Position numbers and translations under genes: made by a program. Below the pieces are notes generated by a model. It was not told the origin of the DNA. It saw only the letters and a list, made by a program, of their open reading frames with translations, and made no database searches. A stretch of DNA of 29,892 nt from Bacilli bacterium (GTDB lineage: Bacteria; Bacillota_I; Bacilli_A; RF39; UBA660), in contig JAAVYQ010000036.1 in assembly GCA_022791215.1 (NCBI GenBank), forward strand, positions 1-29,892, given 5' to 3'. How positions within the stretch are numbered: the first letter of the stretch is position 1; the number at the start of each line of letters is the position of its first letter. Positions 16,064 to 22,530 of this stretch are shown here, piece after piece.

Positions 16064-16221
16064 ACAAAATTTCTAAACTTTCGTAAAAAACACTAATAAT
16101 TGATACCAAAATCATCATAAAAACCAAAGTAAAGAGTAAAATTAGATAGTTGACATAAAACTGCATATATTATAAAATAAACATATGATAAAAAGAGTAA
16201 GAAGTTGGAGGAAAAAAACTT

Positions 16222-17340
16222 ATGAAACAAAAAAATAAAAAAGGATTAATAATTACTTTAATCATACTAATAATTACATGTATATTATGTGGAACAGTAG
16301 GATTCCTAGAAAGCAAAAAAGAGGATGATCCAAAAGACAAAGATAAAAACAAAAACTATAAAGTAACATACATGTACTATATAGACAATGAAAAAGTTGA
16401 TGAATTACCTGAAAAAGAAGAATTAAAAGTTATAAATCCAGATTTTGAAGGAGCAGAAGATGACACATTAGTTTATCAATTTGAAAAAGCAGCATGTACA
16501 AATATAAAAACACCAAATGAAAATGGAACATGGGATGACGAAGAATGGGAATTCACACCACCTGAACTAACAAATAATTCAACATGTAGACTATATTTTC
16601 TAAAAAGCCTACACAAAGTAACAGTCAAAGCAAGTAATGGAGAATTACCAAACAAAGAAAATGAACAAGAATTTGATGCATTAATAAATGATGAAACAAT
16701 AGTAATAGTTAAACCTAAAGAAGGTTACAAATACGATAGTGAAATCAAAGCAACATGTACAAATGGAGCAAAAGCAGAATATGACGAAACAACAGGAGAC
16801 TTAAAAATAACTGATGTAACAAAAGATTCAACTTGTACAATACCTTTCAAAATAAGTGATTATACTGTAGAAATAGAAGCAAACTTTGGAACAATAACTG
16901 GAGAAAGATCTAAAACAGTAAATCATGGTGGAAATGTAGAATTTGAAATCAAAGAAGCCGAAAACTACATATATGATGATTACACTTGTACAAACGACCA
17001 AAAAGCATCATTTGTAAATGGAAAACTTACAGTTAGAGAAGTTACAAACAATACTAAATGTACAGTAACATTCAAACCTAAAAAATTATCAGTAACTCTT
17101 ACTATAGAAGGAGGAAAACTTGACAGTGGATATTCTAGTCCATTAGAAGTATCAGAAGGACAAACAGCCACATTCATAGTAAAAGCTAACGAAGGATTCA
17201 GTTACTCTAATATGAACGTAGATTGCGATGGAAGTACAAAAGGAGACTATCAATCAACTGGAGATTCTGCAATAGTTAAAATATATGATGTAAAAACAAA
17301 TGCAATATGTAAAGTTACACTTAAGAAAGTAGCAGATTAG
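16222..17340 (+). CDS. Signal-anchored surface protein of four Cys-paired beta repeats
   Basis: A 372-residue protein with a basic N-terminus and one membrane helix (8-28), a charged linker (KKEDDPKDKDKNK), then four modules of about 75-85 residues (about 46-129, 130-212, 213-286, 287-370). Each module carries one Cys pair: C92/C122, C179/C205, C256/C280 and C335/C363; repeats 2 and 3 share the pattern CTN, then an LxI/VxxVTxxTxCT ending. This resembles divergent InlB B-like bacterial repeat domains but with disulfide potential. No LPXTG. GGAGG lies about 10 nt before the ATG. Probably an adhesin or surface structural protein; the ligand is unknown. Single-gene unit. Confidence 0.75.
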   Translation: MKQKNKKGLIITLIILIITCILCGTVGFLESKKEDDPKDKDKNKNYKVTYMYYIDNEKVDELPEKEELKVINPDFEGAEDDTLVYQFEKAACTNIKTPNENGTWDDEEWEFTPPELTNNSTCRLYFLKSLHKVTVKASNGELPNKENEQEFDALINDETIVIVKPKEGYKYDSEIKATCTNGAKAEYDETTGDLKITDVTKDSTCTIPFKISDYTVEIEANFGTITGERSKTVNHGGNVEFEIKEAENYIYDDYTCTNDQKASFVNGKLTVREVTNNTKCTVTFKPKKLSVTLTIEGGKLDSGYSSPLEVSEGQTATFIVKANEGFSYSNMNVDCDGSTKGDYQSTGDSAIVKIYDVKTNAICKVTLKKVAD

Positions 17341-17362
17341 AAAAAACTAATTTGCTTTTTTT
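17332..17362 (+). terminator. Terminator of the surface protein gene
   Basis: GCAGATTAG (17332-17340, including the stop codon) pairs with CTAATTTGC (17347-17355; one G-U), followed by seven T. Confidence 0.85.
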
Positions 17363-17380
17363 CATATATAAAAGTATAAT
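17352..17380 (+). promoter_or_regulatory. Promoter of dus, overlapping the upstream terminator
   Basis: TTGCTT (17352-17357), a 17-nt spacer and TATAAT (17375-17380). The -10 ends 6 nt before the ATG at 17387, so transcription should begin at or beside the start codon. Confidence 0.6.
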
Positions 17381-17386
17381 TAACAC

Positions 17387-18367
17387 ATGAAGTGGAAAAT
17401 AGGAAATATAACAATTAAAAATCAAATCGTATTTGCGCCCATGGCAGGAGTCTCTAACATAAGTTATAGAACAATAATCAAAGAAATGGGGGCCGGATTA
17501 ATATACTCAGAAATGATATCATCTACAGGAATAACATATGGAAGCAAAAAAACTATTGACCTCATAAATTTCAACGATGAAGAAAGACCAATAAGTATAC
17601 AAATATTTGGACACGATGTAAATTCATTTGTAACTGCAGCCAAATATATAGAAGAAAACTTTCATCCTGACATAATAGATATCAACATGGGATGTCCTGT
17701 ACCAAAAGTCGCAATCAAAAGCCAAGCAGGAAGTGCATTACTAAAAAATCCAGACAAAATATACGAAATAGTAAAAAATGTAGTAGAAAACACAAACACA
17801 CCTATAACAGTAAAAATAAGAAGTGGATGGGACGAATCAAACATAAATGCTATAGAAATAGCAAAAAAAATAGAACAAGCCGGAGCATCTGCGATTGCTA
17901 TTCATGCAAGAACTAGAAGTCAAGGATACAGTGGAACAGCAAATTGGAACATAATAAAACAAGTAAAAGAAAATGTAAAAATACCTGTCATTGGAAATGG
18001 AGATATCAAAACAATCGAAGATGCAAAAAAAATGTTAGAAACAACAAAATGTGATGCGATTATGATAGGCCGTGCAACTTTAGGAAACCCTTGGATTATC
18101 AAAGAATGTGTAGAATATATAGAAAACAACAATATAATTTCGACACCAACACCAAAAGACAAAATAAATATGATAAAAAGACACTACGAACTATTAAAAA
18201 AATATGAAAACACAAATGTAGCATTACTAGAAATAAGAACACATGCGTTATGGTATCTAAAAGGCATTCCAAATGTAAAAGAAATAAAAAATAAAATAGT
18301 AACTTGCAAAACAGAAGAAGAATTCATGAACACTTTAAAAAATATAGAAAAAATAGCAAAAAACTAG
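17387..18367 (+). CDS. dus: tRNA-dihydrouridine synthase
   Basis: A 326-residue flavoprotein that reduces uridines to dihydrouridine in tRNA D-loops. Visible family blocks are VFAPMAGVSNISYRTI (FMN site), GAGLIYSEM, DINMGCPVPKV with the catalytic Cys, SGWDES, AIAIHARTRSQGYSG and VIGNGDI with IMIGRATLGNPW. It best fits the DusB-like group of Bacillota. The ATG at 17387 gives the expected N-terminus, yet no Shine-Dalgarno site is present and the promoter -10 is only 6 nt away, so the mRNA is probably leaderless. Confidence 0.93.
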   Translation: MKWKIGNITIKNQIVFAPMAGVSNISYRTIIKEMGAGLIYSEMISSTGITYGSKKTIDLINFNDEERPISIQIFGHDVNSFVTAAKYIEENFHPDIIDINMGCPVPKVAIKSQAGSALLKNPDKIYEIVKNVVENTNTPITVKIRSGWDESNINAIEIAKKIEQAGASAIAIHARTRSQGYSGTANWNIIKQVKENVKIPVIGNGDIKTIEDAKKMLETTKCDAIMIGRATLGNPWIIKECVEYIENNNIISTPTPKDKINMIKRHYELLKKYENTNVALLEIRTHALWYLKGIPNVKEIKNKIVTCKTEEEFMNTLKNIEKIAKN

Positions 18368-18393
18368 ACATAATTTACTAATTAATGTATAAT
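18365..18393 (+). promoter_or_regulatory. Promoter of a free-standing noncoding RNA
   Basis: TAGACA (18365-18370), a 17-nt spacer and a perfect TATAAT (18388-18393). It begins inside the dus stop codon. The same TAGACA-17-TATAAT arrangement drives the rpsF operon at 29492-29520. Confidence 0.8.
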
Positions 18394-18399
18394 ATAATT

Positions 18400-18530
18400 A
18401 CTGAAGAAGAAATTCTTCATCTTAGGTCTGAACAGCATTACAACGTAAGTTGAGATATAAGTCTGGTAAGGACCCGACCGGGACTAGTGTAAACGCTAGT
18501 AAGAAGACTGCTCTTGTGGAGTGGTTTTTC
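18400..18530 (+). ncRNA. Structured small RNA, tail to tail with a DUF3800 gene
   Basis: A transcript of about 130 nt is bounded by a strong promoter and a terminator and holds no open frame. Helices seen: GAAGAA/TTCTTC (18403-18418, GAAA loop); TTAC/GTAA (18438-18448); CTGGT/ACCGG (18463-18467 with 18477-18481, 9-nt loop); ACTAGTG/CGCTAGT (18483-18500, TAAA loop); and the terminator ACTGCTC/GAGTGGT (18507-18525) with U run. GGUC at 18425 could also pair with GACC at 18471. It is much richer in G and C than its surroundings. It does not match 6S, SRP, tmRNA, RNase P, T-box or the common riboswitches. Several structured RNA motifs are known to occur beside DUF3800 genes, and the adjacent gene here is DUF3800, so I read it as a member of that kind of pairing. 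Confidence 0.75.
18507..18530 (+). terminator. Terminator of the noncoding RNA
   Basis: ACTGCTC (18507-18513) with GAGTGGT (18519-18525), two G-U pairs, lengthened by AAGAA/TTCTT outside, followed by a T-rich tract. It ends 4 nt before the DUF3800 stop codon. Confidence 0.8.
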
Positions 18531-18533
18531 TTT

Positions 18534-19212
18534 TTATTTAAATCTTTTATTTTTAAGCAAATTAATAATTTCCTTTATCTTTTTATCATTAAAAAAATCT
18601 TTTTCACTCCTATTAAATGAAATTTTATTCTTTATTTTATAACATAATTTATCTATTACAGTAAGCATATCTGCTACTTGAAATATCCTATTATCTTCAT
18701 GATCAAAATCGGATACTAACTCTATATTATCAAACATTAAAAACGCATCCATTATAATATCACTCAAACTATCTTGTCCATTATCATAATATACAATTAC
18801 TTTTTTAAAAGAAGATATATATTTATAGTTATGTTGTATAATCTTTGCCATTTCGTCCTTCAACTTTTTCTTTAATTGTAATCTTGTATTAGAATATCTT
18901 TTATCAACAACGATACTCTTCAACTTAATATCTATCTTCCTAGCGAAATTATAAAATGTATAAAAAATACTTTTTCTATTCTTTAAATCAAACTTATTAT
19001 TCATTTTTTCTAGAAACAAGTAAAGCTGTATGTACCATTCCATTATGTCCCAACTCTAAAAGTCTCTTATTAAGAAAACTTACATCTTTATCTATAGAAT
19101 TAATATCATTATAAAAAACAAAAGAAACAACATATAACAATGAACTTCCATCACTAAAACCAAAGTCACCACTTTCATCTATATAAATATGCAAAATATT
19201 ATTACCATTCAT
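18534..19212 (-). pseudogene. DUF3800 protein gene with a homopolymer frameshift
   Basis: The N-terminal part, from ATG 19212 (GGGGAG 7 nt upstream), carries the DUF3800 signature YIDESGDFGF and runs to GMVHTALLVSRKNE, stopping at 18997. The +1 frame supplies the rest: KMNNKFDLKNRKSIF, FARKIDIKLKSIVVDKR, VIVYYDNGQ and the conserved FQVADML, ending at 18534. The break falls in a run of six A on the coding strand just before ATGAATAAT; five would give a single protein of about 225 residues. DUF3800 proteins have an RNase H-like acidic core (here D and E in IDESGD, D in YYDNGQ, D in VADML) and often neighbour structured RNAs. Function unproven; all expected acidic residues are kept, so decay, if any, is recent. 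Confidence 0.8.
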
Positions 19213-19255
19213 CGATTCACTCCCCACTGAAAATAAAATTCACAAAGTATCTCTT

Positions 19256-19284
19256 ATAATATCGCACATCACAACATTAATCAA
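19256..19284 (-). promoter_or_regulatory. Promoter of the DUF3800 gene
   Basis: On the minus strand TTGATT (19284-19279), a 17-nt spacer and TATTAT (19261-19256), about 44 nt before the ATG at 19212. Confidence 0.55.
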
Positions 19285-19301
19285 CAATTTTGAATTAACA
19301 A

Positions 19302-19330
19302 TTGACAATTACAAATAAGTATTATAAAAT
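19302..19330 (+). promoter_or_regulatory. Promoter of the lysS T-box transcript
   Basis: A consensus TTGACA (19302-19307), a 17-nt spacer and TAAAAT (19325-19330). Transcription should start near 19337. Confidence 0.8.
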
Positions 19331-19336
19331 GTAGCC

Positions 19337-19545
19337 ATAAATCAATGAGAAAGACGAGTAATATTAGAAACTATTTATAGAAAGCCAAGTAAGATGGAAA
19401 TTGGTAACAAGACTAATGTGAATAAAAACTTTCGAGTGGCATTAAGCCCGGCTAAAAACCGTTATAAATAAAGAGTTCAAGTTATTGATAAAAAAGGGTG
19501 GTACCACGTACTAACTGTTCGTCCCTTATTATTAATAACTTTTTT
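19337..19545 (+). promoter_or_regulatory. T-box riboswitch controlling lysS
   Basis: A tRNA-sensing leader. Stem I opens with GAGAAAGACGAGTAA, has the distal CCAAGTAAGATGG region, and closes with CTTTCGAGTGGC. The specifier bulge near 19420-19430 is A-rich and can present AAA (Lys), though the register is uncertain. The T-box GGTGGTACCACG lies at 19498-19509. A terminator pairs 19479-19498 with 19523-19541 and ends in a T run to 19545; the T-box sequence lies in its loop and could form the antiterminator with the segment to 19523. Uncharged tRNA-Lys should therefore raise lysS expression. Confidence 0.92.
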
Positions 19546-19564
19546 ATTAGGAGGAGAAGAGAAA

Positions 19565-21040
19565 ATGAGAGAACTAACAGAACAAGAAATAGTAAGAAGG
19601 GAAAAATTAAAAAACATAGCTGAAGTATGTAATCCTTACCCTGAAAAATTTGAGCGCACACATACATTAAAAGAAGCACAAAACCTTAATGATGGAGAAA
19701 CAAACATATCATTAGCGGGGAGAATAGTATTCATGAGAAAAATGGGAAAACTAAGTTTCATAAAAATAAGAGATTTAGAAGGAAGTATGCAACTAGAACT
19801 TAAAATAGACTTAGTAGGAGAAGAAAAATATGACTTCTTCAAAAAACTAATCGACACAGGCGACTTTATAGGTGCGACTGGAGAAATATTTACAACACAA
19901 ACAGGAGAAAAAACACTTAGAATACACTCATACGAATTTCTAGGAAAAGCACTAAGACCATTACCAGAAAAATTCCATGGACTACAAGACACTGAAATAA
20001 AATATAGACAAAGATACGTTGACCTAATAACAAATGAAGAATCAAGAAATATATTTTTAGGAAGAAGCAAATTTTATTCATTCCTACACAAATACCTTGG
20101 AGAAAATGGATTCTTACAAGTAGAAACCCCAATACTTCAAACGGCTGTATCTGGAGCATCAGCTAAACCATTCTTCACACATCACAATGCACTAGACATA
20201 GACTGTAACCTAAGAATTGCACCAGAAATATATTTAAAAGAATGTATTGCTGGAGGATTCGACAAAGTATACGAAATATCTAAATGCTTTAGAAACGAAG
20301 GAATGGACACAGAACACTTACAAGAATTCACTCAAGTAGAATGGTATGCATCTTACTGGAACTTTGAAGACAATATCAAATTCTATACTAACTTTATAAA
20401 AGAACTACTTAAAGAACTAACTGGCGGAACCGCTATAGAATATCAAGGAAACACACTTGACTTTGGAAAAGAAGAATGGAATAAGATCAATTACTGTGAA
20501 GAAATGAATAAAGTGTTTGATTTTGATTTTCTAAAAATTGAAGAACCAGAAGAATTAAAACAAAAAATAATAGAAAAAGGACTATTCACAATGGCTGAAT
20601 TAGAAGACTACCATTCACTAAGCCAAATAATAGATTTTGTATACAAAAATAAAATTCGTAAAAACATAATCGAACCGACAATAATTTATAACTATCCAGC
20701 AGTACTTATCCCCTTAGCAAGAAGAAATGATAAAGACTCAAAAAGAATAGATGTTTTCCAAGTAATCGCAGGTGGAACTGAACTTTGTAAAGCATACTCA
20801 GAATTAGTTAATCCGCAAACACAAAGAGAAACATTTGAAGAACAACTAAAAGCTAAAAGCCAAGGCGATGATGAAACTATGGACCTAGACGAAAACTTCT
20901 TATTAGCAATGGAACAAGGAATGCCACCAATATCAGGACTAGGGTTCGGAATAGATAGACTAATGATGTTAATATACAATACTGATTCTATAAGAGACGT
21001 TGTCTTATTCCCACTTATGAAGCCAGAAAATAATAATTAA
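19565..21040 (+). CDS. lysS: Lysyl-tRNA synthetase, class II
   Basis: A 491-residue class II enzyme that charges tRNA-Lys. An N-terminal OB-fold anticodon-binding domain (about 45-140, with ISLAGRIVFMRKMGKLSFI) is followed by the catalytic core: motif 1 region LGENGFLQVETPIL, motif 2 FRNEGMDTEHLQEFTQVEW and motif 3 GLGFGIDRLMML near the C-terminus. Full length. GGAGGAG lies 8-9 nt before the ATG and the gene follows a T-box with its own promoter. It sits on the strand opposite to the ribosomal operons and shows the A/C-ending codons typical of plus-strand genes here. Confidence 0.97.
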   Translation: MRELTEQEIVRREKLKNIAEVCNPYPEKFERTHTLKEAQNLNDGETNISLAGRIVFMRKMGKLSFIKIRDLEGSMQLELKIDLVGEEKYDFFKKLIDTGDFIGATGEIFTTQTGEKTLRIHSYEFLGKALRPLPEKFHGLQDTEIKYRQRYVDLITNEESRNIFLGRSKFYSFLHKYLGENGFLQVETPILQTAVSGASAKPFFTHHNALDIDCNLRIAPEIYLKECIAGGFDKVYEISKCFRNEGMDTEHLQEFTQVEWYASYWNFEDNIKFYTNFIKELLKELTGGTAIEYQGNTLDFGKEEWNKINYCEEMNKVFDFDFLKIEEPEELKQKIIEKGLFTMAELEDYHSLSQIIDFVYKNKIRKNIIEPTIIYNYPAVLIPLARRNDKDSKRIDVFQVIAGGTELCKAYSELVNPQTQRETFEEQLKAKSQGDDETMDLDENFLLAMEQGMPPISGLGFGIDRLMMLIYNTDSIRDVVLFPLMKPENNN

Positions 21041-21051
21041 AGGAAGAGAAA

Positions 21052-21378
21052 ATGAAAATAAAATTACTAGAATATTTAAAAAGACAAATAAAAGGAAGAG
21101 AACAAAAACAAGAAACACAACAAACTTATAATATGGAAAATATAGAAGTAATCATTGAAAATGACACTGGTTTATTTGAAAATGAAGTAGAAATTATAAA
21201 ACAAAATGCCATAATATTATATGAAAACAAACTAGTAGAAACTATAGAAGATGGAATAATAATTACTGCTGTAATATTTAGAGGTTTAAAACGCAAAAAA
21301 GTAGAAAAAGACAAAAACGGAAAAATTACTATAACATTACTAGATGCAAGCAATCAAAAGGTTCTAAAAAAAGAATAA
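21052..21378 (+). CDS. Small protein of unknown function, downstream of lysS
   Basis: A 108-residue soluble protein, not recognised. AGGAAGAG precedes the ATG and the gap to lysS is only 11 nt, so it is likely read from the lysS transcript. A basic, Gln/Lys-rich N-terminus (KRQIKGREQKQETQQ) is followed by an acidic alternating pattern (MENIEVIIENDTGLFENEVE) and a beta-like C-terminal half with KITITLLDASNQ. No Cys, signal or membrane segment. Confidence 0.6.
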   Translation: MKIKLLEYLKRQIKGREQKQETQQTYNMENIEVIIENDTGLFENEVEIIKQNAIILYENKLVETIEDGIIITAVIFRGLKRKKVEKDKNGKITITLLDASNQKVLKKE

Positions 21379-21398
21379 TTTACTATAGAGTTAATAAA

Positions 21399-21407
21399 TG
21401 TTATAAT
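21399..21407 (+). promoter_or_regulatory. Extended -10 promoter
   Basis: TGTTATAAT, an extended -10, lies 25 nt before the ATG at 21433 and may start transcription of the next two genes. Confidence 0.5.
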
Positions 21408-21432
21408 ATACAACCAAGGGGAAAAGTAAAAA

Positions 21433-22149
21433 ATGGAAAAATTAACTTTATATGAAAAATTAGGAGCACTTAAATTTAAAAAAGTAGTCTTAAAATTAGA
21501 AGAATTAAAATTTAAAATACCAAAACCTTTTTATTTAATAAATTTGAATGATAAAATATTAGATAAAAAACTAAAGAAAATGTTAAAAAAAGAAACAAAC
21601 GAAGAAAAAAAGAAAATATTAATAAGATACTTTAACAAAGAAAAGTTAAGAGCAAGAATAGAATATAACAACAAAGAAAATAGAAACTATCACTTTAACG
21701 CATTAAATCCTAGAGAAACACTTAATTATCTCAACATTAACAAAAATATTCATATAAATGGAATTAAATCTAACTTATTATATGTTTCTATTTCAATAGT
21801 TGGAATAATCTTCATAAAAAGCATTATTATCCCTTTAATAATATCAATTTGTTTTAACCTAATTAGTATATTTATAAACTTTGAGTGTATTAATTTACAA
21901 AATTATAATATAACTAGAATAGAACAAAAACTAGAGAAACTAAGCAAAATTAGAAAACAAAAATTAAATCAAAAAATTAAACTATACAGAGAAATTTCAA
22001 AATCTCTAGCACTTCTCTTAGAAAGAGATAAAAAAATACCTAGCAAAGAAGACATTATCGAATGTATACAAACAGAAGAAGAAATAATAGAATTAAAACA
22101 ATTAATTGAAAATACAATTCATTTATATTTGGAGGGAACAGTACTTTGA
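21433..22149 (+). CDS. Unknown membrane protein with flanking coiled coils
   Basis: A 238-residue protein, not recognised. It has a very basic N-terminal half (many Lys, DKKLKKMLKKETNEEKKK), two close hydrophobic segments (about 113-150) and a helical, charged C-terminal part (RIEQKLEKLSKIRKQKLNQK). Topology suggests both ends in the cytoplasm with a short membrane hairpin. AAGGGG lies upstream of the ATG. Its TGA overlaps the TTG start of the next gene, so the two are coupled. Confidence 0.6.
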   Translation: MEKLTLYEKLGALKFKKVVLKLEELKFKIPKPFYLINLNDKILDKKLKKMLKKETNEEKKKILIRYFNKEKLRARIEYNNKENRNYHFNALNPRETLNYLNINKNIHINGIKSNLLYVSISIVGIIFIKSIIIPLIISICFNLISIFINFECINLQNYNITRIEQKLEKLSKIRKQKLNQKIKLYREISKSLALLLERDKKIPSKEDIIECIQTEEEIIELKQLIENTIHLYLEGTVL

Positions 22150-22421
22150 TTTTAGGAACTGCATCATCTCCATCAATATCTACAACTTTTTCCGATGAAA
22201 CCTTACAATCATTTTTTTCTGAAGACTCACCATCTAGTTCTTCATATTTAACTATAAGTTCTGTAAGTTCAGCACTTATGAATAATGCTAATGCAATGAA
22301 CGTTGAAACACAAGTAGAAGATACACAAATGATCATAGAATCAATGAGCATAGAAGAATTAAACGAACTTAAAGACTTGATAGAAGAAAAAGAAAACACT
22401 CTAACACTATATAAACGCTAA
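22146..22421 (+). CDS. Small Ser-rich acidic protein of unknown function
   Basis: A 91-residue protein, not recognised. The start is TTG at 22146, overlapping the previous stop, with GGAGGG about 10 nt upstream. The first half is rich in Ser and Thr (SSPSISTTFSDE, SPSSSSYLTISSVSS), the second is an acidic helix (SIEELNELKDLIEEKE). The last feature ends in a strong terminator. A structural or regulatory partner of the preceding membrane protein is possible; no function can be read. Confidence 0.55.
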   Translation: MILGTASSPSISTTFSDETLQSFFSEDSPSSSSYLTISSVSSALMNNANAMNVETQVEDTQMIIESMSIEELNELKDLIEEKENTLTLYKR

Positions 22422-22440
22422 TACTTATATAGTGTTTTTT
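22403..22440 (+). terminator. Terminator
   Basis: A perfect 12-bp stem, AACACTATATAA (22403-22414) and TTATATAGTGTT (22425-22436), followed by T to 22440. Confidence 0.9.
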
Positions 22441-22478
22441 ATTTAAATTTGTAATTTTTGTGAAACTAACATAAAAAC

Positions 22479-22508
22479 TTGTAAAACTTGACATCTTTAG
22501 TGTATAAT
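22479..22508 (+). promoter_or_regulatory. Promoter of the YfcC-like transporter gene
   Basis: TTGTAA (22479-22484), an 18-nt spacer and TATAAT (22503-22508), followed by an AGGAGG site and the ATG at 22531. Confidence 0.6.
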
Positions 22509-22530
22509 TGTAACAGGAGGTAATAAGAAA

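Noticed and set aside
15915..16166. A hydrophobic 83-codon frame upstream of and overlapping rplM, resembling a small two-helix membrane protein
   Set aside because: No ribosome site precedes its ATG, the rplM promoter (16036-16063) and leader hairpin lie inside it, and its last codons are the rplM leader and first codons.
18400..18530. Identification of the small RNA as 6S, SRP, tmRNA, RNase P or a known riboswitch
   Set aside because: None of the diagnostic cores of these RNAs could be found, and no gene follows in the same direction for a riboswitch to control.
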